Part shown: positions 1 to 7,860 of the stretch, in pieces
Layout: each line of letters opens with the position of its first letter
Position numbering within the stretch: position 1 is the stretch's first letter
DNA from: Candidatus Woesearchaeota archaeon
GTDB lineage: Archaea > Nanobdellota > Nanobdellia > Woesearchaeales > GW2011-AR9
Direction of reading: 5' to 3'
Length of the DNA: 52,196 nucleotides
NCBI GenBank assembly: GCA_016185625.1
Contig: JACPND010000023.1
Coordinates: forward strand, 1-52,196
Made by a program: the position numbers and the translations under genes
The notes under the pieces: generated by a model
What the model was told of the DNA's origin: nothing
Databases searched by the model: none
The model's input: the letters and a program-made list of their open reading frames with translations, nothing else

Positions 1-2
1 AC

Positions 3-613
3 AATAAACTTCTGCTTGCTCGAGAGGATATTGATCTGCTAATCGATGATTACTTCGTTGAAATCTTTCTCTTTGATAGCTGGTATTGTAAAAGTTCAGT
101 CATTCAAAAAGTGAATGAACGAGGAAAAATATTTGTTTCTCATCTGAGAGCGGATAGTTCCGTTGAGCTGGAAGGGAAACATATTCCTCTCAACGAACTC
201 ATTCAGAAGGTACCCCACAAACAATTCCAACTTGTAAAAATAAGAGGAAAATATTATTGGATTTACGAAATAACTCTCAACTTTAAAAGATATGGGTCGC
301 TGAGAGTTATTGTATCCAAAGAAGGCGTGCATGATAAACCAATTTTCTGACGACAAATACGGAAAAATTTACGAGGAAATTTATTGTAAAGTTATACCTC
401 AAAAGATTTTCGATTGAATTATTCTTTAAAGATGCAAAACAATTTCTTAATTTTGAAACGTTTATGTGTAGAAGCGCACAAAAATGGGAAACACACTTGC
501 TATTAACCAGTGTTTTGCATTGGGCTATCCAGAAAAAGAATAGCATTAGCAAAACTGCGAGAAAAATACAGGAAAATATCTCAAAAGGTCTGCTTGTCAA
601 ACATAAGATTTAA
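3..613 (+). pseudogene. Decayed DDE transposase (IS4-like), 5' end outside the window
   Basis: The frame open from base 3 to 350 reads like the middle of an IS4/IS1634-type DDE transposase: DDYFVEIFLFDSWYC holds the second catalytic Asp region and is followed by a basic beta-strand segment. A stop at 348-350 interrupts it. After frame changes the C-terminal part resumes near 405 with IELFFKDAKQ, the region of the catalytic Glu, and runs to a stop at 611-613. The element is therefore inactive by a stop plus frameshifts, and truncated by the window edge. The family call rests on motif recognition only; no terminal inverted repeat is visible. Confidence 0.72.
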
Positions 614-864
614 GGAAATACACAGGTCAGTTGAGCTCCGTTCTGCGCCAATTGGCCGCCGGCTCCCTGACAACAATTCATTATTTCTCTGGGCTTCTGG
701 CAGAAATCCTGGCCTTTACGATCGCACTTTTCCTGAACGCAGTTGTTATAGCCGTCCTGGCCTTTGTTTTTTATTGCCAATATCGAGAAAAAAATCATCA
801 AGGCAATCAGGCCGTATAATACGACGAGAAGAATCTGCTGTAATCGTGTACGTTCTTCGGCCAT
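610..864 (-). CDS. Small Cys-rich single-pass membrane protein, unknown function
   Basis: 84 residues. One hydrophobic segment (about residues 10-32) is followed by a soluble tail with six Cys (two CxxxxC-like spacings and a CC pair), suggesting an N-in, C-out protein with disulfides or bound metal. A TATA-like stretch (TTTATAAATA, about 885-895 read on the minus strand) lies about 27 nt before the ATG, which supports a leaderless start. The 3' end overlaps the transposase remnant by 4 nt. I recognise no family. Confidence 0.55.
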   Translation of the reverse strand: MAEERTRLQQILLVVLYGLIALMIFFSILAIKNKGQDGYNNCVQEKCDRKGQDFCQKPREIMNCCQGAGGQLAQNGAQLTCVFP

Positions 865-907
865 ACGCTACCCAGAAGCAGGTTTTTTATAAATATTCTG
901 CTTTTTA

Positions 908-1174
908 GTGGCTGTGGGACAGTAAAAACACATTTAGCCATTTATTGTGGAAAGACAGTCTTTTTCCCTAGCTTTCCACATATTCAGTAATGACCAAAAA
1001 GAAGATAAACTTTTCTGTCTTCTTTCATTCAGGAAGTTACCGATGAAGACTACCTTGTCCGTCGTAAAAGCCCCCCCTCCTCTTCAAAACAGGGAGGCTA
1101 AGAAAAATAGACTACAAAAACAGACTTCGGATGCTTATTTTAGAAAGAATACAACTTTACTGCCCCACAGCCCA
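908..1174. other. Gene-free 440-bp region with a closed inverted repeat; candidate structured RNA
   Basis: The 905-1348 interval has no convincing gene: the 127-codon plus-strand frame at 947 has an implausible composition. CTGTGGGACAGTAAA near 912-926 pairs, with one mismatch, with TTTACTGCCCCACAG near 1154-1169. Inside are a 9-bp hairpin (TGTGGAAAG/CTTTCCACA, about 946-980), an AAAGAAGA/TCTTCTTT pair and a CCTCC/GGAGG hairpin. Farther right is a short ATATTCA/TGAATAT hairpin near 1195. The nesting suggests an RNA of about 265 nt. I could not match it to RNase P or SRP RNA. Confidence 0.35.
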
Positions 1175-1348
1175 CCAAACCGAAAACTTAATAAATATTC
1201 ACTAACTGAATATTCAACAGGTGAATACAGCTATGTATTCTTGACGGTTTTCCATTCTGTTCCTGTAAAAAGGCGTAGCAGGTTTGACAACAATTTGGCC
1301 AGGCCCCTCTTTTTCACTTCAGAAAGCTAAACAATTACGCGGATGATA

Positions 1349-1936
1349 TTACCCCTGTTTTCCTATCTCTTCTTTCACTTTCTTAACAATCTCTTCCTCT
1401 TTCACTATTTTCCGTTCGTCTCTCGCGTACGAATGTAACAGCCGCTTTATCTGGCCGTAGATATAGGCCGTGTCGCCGGTCAAGGTTCTGGGGAATCCTG
1501 CCTCAAAGGGAAACCGATAGATGAATTTGTTGATCATGCCTTTCATGAAATAGACCAACGGTTTTAAGGTCCAGCGGGATTCATAATCCGTCAACACCCA
1601 GGCGTCAAAGACAATCTCGATGTCGCCACGGTCAAATTTTTGTTTGTGCCCTTGATGCTCTTCCACCACTTCGGTGACTTTGTCCAACAGGATTTTTATC
1701 TTAATCATCAGCACGCCATAATTGCTGACTTCTTTAAACGGACGCAGCTCAATAAACGTGCGCTTGCCTTCCGGCGTGACCAGCTCATCGGTTCTCTTCT
1801 CCCGCTTCGTATATCCCCGCTCTTTCAGCGCCTGATTAATAACCTGGAATAACTGGCCAGCTTTGAAAATGCCTTTGTATTCCAGAGCCCGTCCGTCGAT
1901 GATCAAGTTCTTTTCGTAATAGGTTTCGATCTCCAT
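1349..1936 (-). CDS. Conserved hypothetical protein, paralogue of its upstream neighbour
   Basis: 195 residues, soluble, rich in charged residues. It aligns through most of its length with the upstream 170-residue protein: both start with a short strand ending in D(G/H) and share the pattern G.F.A..L...I, then TPEG/TAEG, E..P.K..S.Y, a VEHQG/VEHEG-like segment, IVFDA(W/Y)V..D..S.W and a basic C-terminal part. This copy adds about 25 charged residues at its C-terminus. The ATG lies 1 nt after the neighbour's stop, so the two are co-transcribed. They are probably products of a tandem duplication. Function unknown. Confidence 0.7.
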   Translation of the reverse strand: MEIETYYEKNLIIDGRALEYKGIFKAGQLFQVINQALKERGYTKREKRTDELVTPEGKRTFIELRPFKEVSNYGVLMIKIKILLDKVTEVVEEHQGHKQKFDRGDIEIVFDAWVLTDYESRWTLKPLVYFMKGMINKFIYRFPFEAGFPRTLTGDTAYIYGQIKRLLHSYARDERKIVKEEEIVKKVKEEIGKQG

Positions 1937-1937
1937 G

Positions 1938-2450
1938 TCAGGCCTGATAGGTGTATTTGAAAACGTTAAGGTAGGTTTTTATTTTGTCATATAATTGTTC
2001 TACGTCACTTTTGATGAAGCGCTCAGCTTTCTGATAGTGCTCGCGGAAGAAATATTTATCTCCTACCACGCTGAGGAACCACCAGAAAGGCTTGTCCTGC
2101 CATTTACTTTTCCGGTCGCTGATGACATAAGCATCAAAGATGATATGGATGACGCCATGGTTTAATCGTAATTTTTGCCCTTCATGCTCGACGTCTACTT
2201 CCTTGACATCGCTCATCGTCAGCTTGATTTTGGCCTGGATTTTATAATAATCAGAGATGTTTTTCCATGGTTCGAGAACGATGCGGATCTGGCGGCCTTC
2301 TGCAGTGACCTGTTCTTCGTTCAGTTTTTCATACCAATCCCATCCCCTTTCGTAGAAGAAGGAAGAAATCAGGTTGTACAGTTCAGCGGCATTGAAGAGC
2401 CCTTCGTAGCTGAATTTCACATGGTCAATGACAAGTGTTCGTTCGGGCAT
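1938..2450 (-). CDS. Conserved hypothetical protein, first of a paralogous pair
   Basis: 170 residues, soluble, alpha/beta in appearance, no catalytic motif recognised. It is paralogous to the gene directly downstream. The start is well defined: a perfect GGAGGTGA Shine-Dalgarno lies 9 nt before the ATG, inside the last codons of the upstream 31-residue microprotein. This suggests translation is coupled to, or at least in the same transcript as, that microprotein. Confidence 0.7.
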   Translation of the reverse strand: MPERTLVIDHVKFSYEGLFNAAELYNLISSFFYERGWDWYEKLNEEQVTAEGRQIRIVLEPWKNISDYYKIQAKIKLTMSDVKEVDVEHEGQKLRLNHGVIHIIFDAYVISDRKSKWQDKPFWWFLSVVGDKYFFREHYQKAERFIKSDVEQLYDKIKTYLNVFKYTYQA

Positions 2451-2455
2451 GATTA

Positions 2456-2551
2456 CTACTCACCTCCTTTAAATCTATGCTTTCCAAAGAAGAGCCAATA
2501 GAGAGCGAGATTGGCAATGACGATGAGGAGTACGGGGAGGAGGAGGCTCAT
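2456..2551 (-). CDS. 31-residue hydrophobic microprotein leading the operon
   Basis: The reading frame MSLLLPVLLIVIANLALYWL... encodes one transmembrane helix (about residues 2-22) followed by a basic tail ending in KGGE. The longer upstream frame lacks a better start, whereas this ATG lies about 28 nt after a strong TATA box (2574-2584), as expected for a leaderless message. Its last three codons and stop form the Shine-Dalgarno of the next gene. It may be a small membrane protein or a leader peptide. Confidence 0.55.
   Translation of the reverse strand: MSLLLPVLLIVIANLALYWLFFGKHRFKGGE
2460..2467 (-). promoter_or_regulatory. Shine-Dalgarno GGAGGTGA inside the microprotein's 3' end
   Basis: A full-length SD complement 9 nt upstream of the ATG at 2450. 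It overlaps the GGA GGT GAG TAG codons that end the upstream microprotein. Confidence 0.75.
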
Positions 2552-2573
2552 GGAGGAGATAAGAAGAATAGTA

Positions 2574-2584
2574 CTTATAAATAT
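2574..2584 (-). promoter_or_regulatory. TATA box for the microprotein/paralogue operon
   Basis: ATATTTATAAG on the minus strand, centred about 28 nt before the ATG at 2551. It supports that ATG over the longer frame beginning at 2677. Confidence 0.6.
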
Positions 2585-2664
2585 TCTGCTCAACAACCCA
2601 CCTACTCTACCACCAAAAACTTTAATAACCGAGCCGCTTCTTACCTCGCAAAAGGGGGCACGGT

Positions 2665-3297
2665 ATGGTAACCTCATTATTCAGGAAGATTTTTAAGCGA
2701 TTTAGTCCGTTCAGTAACCGCAGTGCGTTTAAGCTCGGCCTCTACGGCCCGCCGAACGGCGGAAAGTCCACCTTAGCCAATAAAATCTGCGTGGACTGGC
2801 TCGGCCAGGAGATGTCCACTGTTTCTCACATTGCCCACGAAACCAGGGAAATTGTGATTAAGGAACAAGTCAGCATCAAGAACAAAAAAGGAAAAGAATT
2901 GACCTTCTCTCTGGTAGACACCCCGGGGATTGCTACCAGGATCGATTACGAGGATTTTCTTAAAAAAGGCCTGAATAAGACCGAAGCCAAGAAGCGGGCC
3001 AAAGAAGCCACCAAAGGAGTTATTGATGCGATTAAATGGCTGGATACGATGGATTCAGTCGTGGTTGTCCTGGATGCGACCAAAGATCCGTATTCGCAGG
3101 TCAATATCACGATCATCGGCAATCTTCAGGCCAGGAATATACCTGTGCTTATTGCCGCAAATAAAGTTGACCTGAAGAAATCCAATATTGATGTCATTAA
3201 AGCTGCCTTCCCGCAGTATGAAGTGATGGGCATCTCCGCCAAATACGGTACGAACGTCGAGCAATTTTACGAACAGCTGTTCAAACTGCTAAAGTAA
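2665..3297 (+). CDS. Era-like (TrmE-Era superfamily) GTPase
   Basis: 210 residues. All GTPase boxes are visible: G1 GPPNGGKST (28-36), G3 DTPG (85-88), G4 NKVD (166-169) and G5 SAK (191-193). There is no KH or other C-terminal domain, so this is a bare G domain, as in archaeal Era-like proteins. It heads a compact row with the DUF2073 and zinc-ribbon genes on the same strand, an association I recall as conserved among archaea. A role in ribosome assembly or translation is plausible by analogy but not shown here. Confidence 0.85.
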   Translation: MVTSLFRKIFKRFSPFSNRSAFKLGLYGPPNGGKSTLANKICVDWLGQEMSTVSHIAHETREIVIKEQVSIKNKKGKELTFSLVDTPGIATRIDYEDFLKKGLNKTEAKKRAKEATKGVIDAIKWLDTMDSVVVVLDATKDPYSQVNITIIGNLQARNIPVLIAANKVDLKKSNIDVIKAAFPQYEVMGISAKYGTNVEQFYEQLFKLLK

Positions 3298-3358
3298 TAT
3301 AACCATTAAAGAACAATATTTAAAAAGCCAGCGAGAATCCTTATTAAAAAGAGGAACC

Positions 3359-3751
3359 ATGGTCACTTTTCAATTTGTCCCGTACCACGAAATCGAGAAA
3401 TTGACGTCTGCAAAACGTATTAATAAGCTGCTGAACATCGTCAAGGAAGATAAAATCGTGGTGATGGAGGGGCGTTTGACCAAGGAAGAAGAAGCGGATC
3501 TTATTGAAATCACCATGGAAGAGATTACCCCCAAGTTTAAAGGCATTGAATTGAGCATCATTTATCCTGAACGCAGCCGGTTGGATTCTATGCAGCGGAT
3601 GCGGGGATTGTTTGCCAATTTATTGTTAGGAAACCGGCAGGGACTGACGATTATCGGCCCTGCGTCTATCGTGAAACGCATCCAGAAAGATCCCGACAAG
3701 ATTGAACTTTTTACCAAGGAGAACGGTAGAAGGCGTAAAAACAAACAATAG
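3359..3751 (+). CDS. DUF2073 family protein
   Basis: 130 residues. It has the length and pattern of the archaeal DUF2073 (COG3365) family: an N-terminal basic alpha/beta part, then IELSIIYPE, then a glycine-rich G.LTIIGPA.IVK.I..DP stretch and a basic tail. A TATA-like CAATATTTAAAAAG (about 3313-3326) precedes the ATG. It lies between the GTPase and a zinc-ribbon protein, and the three probably act together. Biochemical function unknown. Confidence 0.8.
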   Translation: MVTFQFVPYHEIEKLTSAKRINKLLNIVKEDKIVVMEGRLTKEEEADLIEITMEEITPKFKGIELSIIYPERSRLDSMQRMRGLFANLLLGNRQGLTIIGPASIVKRIQKDPDKIELFTKENGRRRKNKQ

Positions 3752-3771
3752 GAGCGACGCTTCGGAACCCT

Positions 3772-4164
3772 ATGCCCCACCAATGCGTACGATGCAACCA
3801 TCTCTATGCAGATGGAGCACATGAAATACTGAAAGGCTGCAGCTGCGGCGCTAAATTGTTTTTTTATATCAAGAAGCAGCATGTTGACACCGGAAGAGAA
3901 TTGATCAGCAACCTTTCTGAGGATGACAAGCGCCAGATCGAGCAGGATGTGATGGAGATTCTGCACGTCAAGAACGAGGATGAGGATCAGCCGGTGATTT
4001 TAGATTTAGAATCAATCCGGGTGCTGGAACCGGGGAGATATGAGTTGGATCTGGTACACTTATTCAAGAAAGATCCGTTAATCATCAAATTGGACGAAGG
4101 GAAGTATTTTATTGATTTACCGCAGGTGTTTAAGAAAGCGAGTGAGGAAAAAGGAGCATTGTAG
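3772..4164 (+). CDS. Archaeal Zn-ribbon protein (COG3364-like)
   Basis: 130 residues. The N-terminal zinc site is C5-x2-C8 with C23-x-C25 (MPHQCVRC and GCSCG), followed by a charged linker and a C-terminal beta-rich domain with repeated I.V/L.PG.Y.LDL-like segments. It starts 20 nt after the DUF2073 stop and is the third gene of the GTPase/DUF2073/Zn-ribbon row. Likely a nucleic-acid or protein adaptor; no catalytic motif. Confidence 0.75.
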   Translation: MPHQCVRCNHLYADGAHEILKGCSCGAKLFFYIKKQHVDTGRELISNLSEDDKRQIEQDVMEILHVKNEDEDQPVILDLESIRVLEPGRYELDLVHLFKKDPLIIKLDEGKYFIDLPQVFKKASEEKGAL

Positions 4165-4207
4165 ATTTTTGATTGTATTTTATCAATACTCACTGCTGCC
4201 GCCTCTT

Positions 4208-4351
4208 TTATTTCACTTCTCTAATGAAAGCGCGTACTGTCGTTGCTTCTACAATACCGCCTTCTCCTAATCTCGTGGGAACTTCTTTAAGGTACACCAG
4301 GTACTTTCTGCCCATCATCTGTACTTCTTGTTGAGACTGGAAGGCTGGCAT
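4208..4351 (-). CDS. 47-residue protein, unrecognised
   Basis: A small frame starting MPAFQSQQEV and ending AFIREVK. Its composition is protein-like, with a conserved-looking EVPTRLGEGGIVEA core. Support comes from position: GGTATATAAATG (4371-4382 on this strand) is a good TATA box centred about 25 nt before the ATG, fitting a leaderless gene. It fills the otherwise empty 4165-4426 gap. No family recognised. Confidence 0.5.
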   Translation of the reverse strand: MPAFQSQQEVQMMGRKYLVYLKEVPTRLGEGGIVEATTVRAFIREVK

Positions 4352-4370
4352 GGGTGAAAACAGCCTGCAA

Positions 4371-4382
4371 ACATTTATATAC
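4371..4382 (-). promoter_or_regulatory. TATA box, possibly bidirectional
   Basis: CATTTATATACC on the plus strand. On the minus strand it is correctly spaced (about 25 nt) for the 47-residue gene. On the plus strand it would place transcription near 4402, giving the Lrp-like gene a leader of about 25 nt that contains a 6-codon frame (MMRPKW, 4413-4433) overlapping its ATG. Confidence 0.45.
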
Positions 4383-4426
4383 CTGTTGCTTGAAAAAGGT
4401 TAAAATATTAAGATGATGCGACCTAA

Positions 4427-5359
4427 ATGGTAACTTTTTCACCAAAATTAGATAGGATAAGTGAAAATATTATTTATCTCCTCTCAGTGGATTCGAGACA
4501 ATCAGTTTCTACTCTCGCCAACGAATTGAAGGTAAACAGAAAGATTGTTGAAAACAGAGTGAACAAGCTGTTCAATGAAGACTACATAAAACATCTGGCT
4601 GTTACTAATGAAAGTAATCGCCTTCGCTTTACTGTTCTGGTCAAATTGAATAAAGTTGATGAAACCACTATTCATAATGTTAAGAAGCTCAAAGGGTTGT
4701 TGAAATTAAAGGAAACGTTAGGGCTCTATGATCTGTCCATCCTATTCAGCGTGTATTCTCAGACAGACATGGAAGAAGCCATTTCTAAACTGAGCAATAT
4801 ATTACACAACAAGATCATTACTTTTGACGTTCTTTCGCACCATTTTGAAGATACGTTGGGGTACAAATCATTCTGCCATGATGGGGGCTATTTACAAAAA
4901 CACCAGCTCCTTAGTCCTAAATCCTGCGTTTTATCCAACGATGAAAGTGTCGTGCTAAAAGTGGTCAAGAAAAAACCCAGTATTTCGTACGTTGATTTAG
5001 CTAAAGAAACAGGAATGAGTTATCTAAAGTTAAAAGAGATTAACCAGAAATGGATTCAGTATGGGCTGGTTCGTTTTTCAGTCGATCCTGATTATGAAAA
5101 GTTGGGATTGCAGTTCCATAATATCCTTGTAAAGATTAAAATGGGGAAGAAGCAGGAGTTTGATGCCTATCTTCAGAAACATCCACGTATTCACTGGGTG
5201 AAACATTCAAATGGCAGATGGGATTATGTATTATCAGTTACTGCGAGAAATATTAATGAATTCATTGATATTACCAAGCAAATCCGGACTGAAAATAACG
5301 ATCTGATTCTGGATGAGACTTCTTTGATTTCAAAAGTACAGGAAGCGAGGCGATATTAA
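4427..5359 (+). CDS. Tandem Lrp/AsnC-like transcriptional regulator
   Basis: 310 residues arranged as two Lrp-like units: an N-terminal winged HTH (about 10-55; SVSTLANELKVNRKIVENRV) with an effector-like domain to about 150, then a second HTH (about 175-215; SYVDLAKETGMSYLKLKEIN) with another ligand-domain-like half. The same architecture occurs in the regulator at 42933. It ends 1 nt before the MTA/SAH nucleosidase start, so the two are one operon. It may sense an amino acid or methionine-cycle metabolite; that is inference. Confidence 0.7.
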   Translation: MVTFSPKLDRISENIIYLLSVDSRQSVSTLANELKVNRKIVENRVNKLFNEDYIKHLAVTNESNRLRFTVLVKLNKVDETTIHNVKKLKGLLKLKETLGLYDLSILFSVYSQTDMEEAISKLSNILHNKIITFDVLSHHFEDTLGYKSFCHDGGYLQKHQLLSPKSCVLSNDESVVLKVVKKKPSISYVDLAKETGMSYLKLKEINQKWIQYGLVRFSVDPDYEKLGLQFHNILVKIKMGKKQEFDAYLQKHPRIHWVKHSNGRWDYVLSVTARNINEFIDITKQIRTENNDLILDETSLISKVQEARRY

Positions 5360-5360
5360 C

Positions 5361-6053
5361 ATGAAAATTGGCATTATTGGCGCAATGGACGATGAGATTA
5401 AAATGTATGTAAAGCATCTTACCAAGGTTATAGAAATAAAGTACAAGACGCTTACTTTTTATTCCGGGAGGTTACAGGGAAAGGATGTTGTGGTTGTTAA
5501 GTCTGGTGTAGGGAAAGTATTTGCAGCCATGATCTGCCAGTATTTGATTAATAGATTTAAAATTGAAATGGTACTGTTTACAGGAGTGGGCGGTTCGCTC
5601 AATAAAGATTTGGAGATTGGTGATGTGGTGGTAAGCGAAGATTCGGTACATCACGACTTTGATGCGATGGCGTTAGGATTCCCGCGGGGGAATATTTCGT
5701 ATACTCATTATCGATTCTTTAAAGCGGAGAAAAAATTGATGGAGTTGGCGCTGAAAGCAAAACTGGATAAAAATAAAATTATTTCCGGCAGAATTTTGAC
5801 TGGAGATCAATTTTTAACGCATAAAGAAAAGCAGGAGCAGGCATATTTAACCGAAGAATTGAAAGGCGATTGCGTAGAGATGGAGGGAGCAGCAGTAGCG
5901 CAAGTATGCGTCATCAACGAAATTCCCCATTTGATTGTCCGCACAGTCTCTGATAAGGCTGATGGCACTGCGGTAGAGGATTACAATAAATTCTTCCCCA
6001 TCGTAGCGCATAATTCGTTTAAGATTGTAGAGTTCGTGGTGGGGAAGTTATAG
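5361..6053 (+). CDS. mtnN: 5'-methylthioadenosine/S-adenosylhomocysteine nucleosidase
   Basis: 230 residues, the usual length for MTA/SAH nucleosidase. It shows the family start KIGIIGAMDDEI (catalytic Glu region), VKSGVGKVFAA, a TGVGGSL phosphate-loop-like strand, CVEMEGAAVAQV (ribose-binding Met-Glu) and RTVSDKAD (catalytic Asp). The enzyme releases adenine from MTA or SAH. With apt at 24496 it would feed adenine into AMP. It is coupled to the Lrp-like gene before it. Confidence 0.88.
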   Translation: MKIGIIGAMDDEIKMYVKHLTKVIEIKYKTLTFYSGRLQGKDVVVVKSGVGKVFAAMICQYLINRFKIEMVLFTGVGGSLNKDLEIGDVVVSEDSVHHDFDAMALGFPRGNISYTHYRFFKAEKKLMELALKAKLDKNKIISGRILTGDQFLTHKEKQEQAYLTEELKGDCVEMEGAAVAQVCVINEIPHLIVRTVSDKADGTAVEDYNKFFPIVAHNSFKIVEFVVGKL

Positions 6054-6097
6054 GGCCGAGATTTTTCCTAAAATCCAGGCGTTAAATAATCACTTCA

Positions 6098-6610
6098 TTA
6101 CAGTTTACTGCGCTGCGCCTTATCCGAGATAATCGCACTATGTCCCGTAGAATCCTCAATGATGATTTTTAACGGCTCTCGGCCCACTAACGCCTTGTTT
6201 ATTTTTTTGATGAGATTCCGGCCTTTCTTTTTGGCGGCTTCGTCTTCTTCCGCTTCTGTTGCGGATTCAATCTGCTTCTTGACACGTTCGAGCAAACCCT
6301 CCACATTGGTCACATAGCCATTGGCTGCCGGGCCAGACTCGATGGTGATGACGTGCGGAATTTTGACCGTGGCGTCGCCGGATTTGATAATCTTGATGTT
6401 CAGATCTTCTTCTGAGGACACTTCCAAAGTGTAGCGGCAGGGCTCTTTCTTTTCCGCTGGTTCTACATCCGACTTGTGATAGCCGCAGGCCTCGCACTCC
6501 ATAGAAAGGATGTATAAACGCCCAAAATAAGGTATTTCAGCTTCTTCCTCGCGGAGAGTGAGCTTCTTCTCATTACAGATGGGACAGGTTTCGCCTTTTA
6601 TTTCTGCCAT
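6098..6610 (-). CDS. ZPR1-type zinc finger protein
   Basis: 170 residues, the archaeal single-module ZPR1 length. The zinc site is C9-P-I-C12 and C39-x2-C42, followed by the ZPR1 beta domain with GYHKSDVEP, TLEVSSEEDLNIKIIKS, IPHVITIESGP and VTNVEGLL. In eukaryotes ZPR1 assists eEF1A folding, and the archaeal form may do likewise. The C-terminal tail (DSTGHSAIISDKA) fits the family. Confidence 0.88.
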   Translation of the reverse strand: MAEIKGETCPICNEKKLTLREEEAEIPYFGRLYILSMECEACGYHKSDVEPAEKKEPCRYTLEVSSEEDLNIKIIKSGDATVKIPHVITIESGPAANGYVTNVEGLLERVKKQIESATEAEEDEAAKKKGRNLIKKINKALVGREPLKIIIEDSTGHSAIISDKAQRSKL

Positions 6611-6632
6611 AGAGGATGAAGAGAAAGGCAGT

Positions 6633-7196
6633 TTAAAAAGATTTTGGAAGGGGAGTGGATAGTTGGCCCATAGCCGGCTTCTCCAATTTATAGATAGGAA
6701 AAGTTGTCCCCCATTCAGTGCGGCAGTGAAAAAGAGAATATCGTTCCGTCTCTTCTACAAGGAGTAAGTTTTGCTTCGACTGCAGCAGGTCATAGCGGGA
6801 TTGGTAGCTCTGTGTATTTGCAAATTTCATCACGAGAGGCGTTACTCTGAAATCCATCGTCTCGGCCAGACCGCGAAAACTAAATGCGCCGCATAACGTG
6901 TTCAGTGCACGATTCATTTCTACGTCGTCTGTCATCAGCATGCCAACGAAGGTTATTGCCGCACCAGCGTAGCAGGTTCCAAAGGTGATGGCCTTCCGAA
7001 TGGGATTCTTGACAGCGTACCAATCAAACAGGTTCAGCGTATTTTCCAGAGCGAAGAGAAAAGGAAAAAGAGTGTTATACTGCATTCCCACAGAGATAAA
7101 TTCCAAAGAGGATGCCGCCTTGGTAAAACCGGCAACGAAGGGCGGCTGCCGCTGCAGAAATTTTACAAGTTCTTCTAAGCTTCTCGATGGATTCAT
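6633..7196 (-). CDS. Hypothetical protein with hydrophobic centre
   Basis: 187 residues from the ATG at 7196. The frame is open to 7229, but a TATA-like ATTATAAAAC at about 7219-7228 is spaced for a leaderless start at 7196, so I prefer the shorter form. The middle (about 60-110 and 120-140) is hydrophobic and Gly/Ala-rich (AITFGTCYAGAAITFVGMLM), so it may be membrane-associated. No family recognised. It stands alone between ZPR1 and the tRNA-Gly gene. Confidence 0.5.
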   Translation of the reverse strand: MNPSRSLEELVKFLQRQPPFVAGFTKAASSLEFISVGMQYNTLFPFLFALENTLNLFDWYAVKNPIRKAITFGTCYAGAAITFVGMLMTDDVEMNRALNTLCGAFSFRGLAETMDFRVTPLVMKFANTQSYQSRYDLLQSKQNLLLVEETERYSLFHCRTEWGTTFPIYKLEKPAMGQLSTPLPKSF

Positions 7197-7242
7197 CCTC
7201 TCCGGAAAGGGGGGTTGTTTTATAATCATTTCTTCAAAAACT

Positions 7243-7250
7243 TTTATAAA
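7243..7250 (+). promoter_or_regulatory. TATA box of the tRNA-Gly gene
   Basis: TTTATAAA, centred about 28 nt before the first tRNA base at 7275. Confidence 0.55.
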
Positions 7251-7274
7251 CCAACTTCAAATCAGCCTTCCTGT

Positions 7275-7421
7275 GCACCGGTGGTCTAATGGCAGGACTA
7301 CAGCCTTCCAAGCCTTCGAGGCTGATCCGAGAAGGATCCAGCGGCGAAGTCGCCGAGAGCTGTCTATCCGGGTTCGAAGGCCTGTTACGAATGTAATAAA
7401 TCGAAAGTCCCGGCCGGTGCA
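7275..7421 (+). tRNA. tRNA-Gly(TCC) with an anticodon-loop intron and a T-loop intron
   Basis: Acceptor GCACCGG (7275-7281) pairs with CCGGTGC (7414-7420), discriminator A7421. The D arm is GTCT/GGAC. Anticodon stem ACAGC (7300-7304) pairs with GCTGT (7359-7363), loop CTTCCA with anticodon TCC. A 47-nt insertion (about 7311-7357) lies at position 37/38 and folds as three consecutive hairpins; I could not draw a strict bulge-helix-bulge there, so its ends are uncertain by a few nt. T stem CCGGG/CCCGG encloses TTCGAA, a 29-nt intron (7379-7407) and T. That intron has a good BHB: TTCG/CGAA helix with AA^G and AG^T bulges. Mature length about 71 nt. Confidence 0.85.
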
Positions 7422-7429
7422 TTCTCTAA

Positions 7430-7738
7430 TTATATTTGTTTTATCACCTGCAGCGCCGTCAATATTCTCCCGTAACGTGTCTTCCCATAAACGCTCGCCT
7501 GCATCAGCCTCTGTCTCAATGATTCTTCTCCCAACACCACTTTCATCTCTAACGCCTGCTCCAAGACCGACTTCTCAATGTATGGCTTTTGTTTGACGGC
7601 TTTCTGACGCTCCAGAAATTGAAAGCCTCGCTCACGGAAATAACCTTCGTAAAATCTAACTTCCCGTAGCGAGCCTTCATTGTTGTCAAACTCAAAATGA
7701 TATACTGAAGGGCATAAATAATCAAACCTATCGCGCAT
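7430..7738 (-). CDS. Hypothetical protein, 102 residues
   Basis: Soluble, basic, mostly helical by composition in its second half. A TATA box (ATTTATACTT, about 7758-7767) sits about 25 nt before the ATG, consistent with a leaderless message. It converges with the tRNA-Gly gene, ending 9 nt beyond its 3' end. No family recognised. Confidence 0.55.
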   Translation of the reverse strand: MRDRFDYLCPSVYHFEFDNNEGSLREVRFYEGYFRERGFQFLERQKAVKQKPYIEKSVLEQALEMKVVLGEESLRQRLMQASVYGKTRYGRILTALQVIKQI

Positions 7739-7860
7739 CGCCTACGGGGAAAACCAAAAGTATAAATACATCGTGCTCATTGATTAATCACTTCTTAGTA
7801 AAAACTAACCAAACATTTATAAATGAACAGCCTTTTTGAATGGCAGCAAAAAGGTGGCTT

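Noticed and set aside
908-1174. RNase P RNA.
   Set aside because: GGAAAGAC near 950 looks like part of conserved region I, but it sits in a perfect 9-bp hairpin and the matching conserved region V is not convincing.
947-1330. 127-codon open frame on the plus strand.
   Set aside because: Low-complexity, basic composition without domain pattern; overlaps several inverted repeats; no promoter at the right distance.
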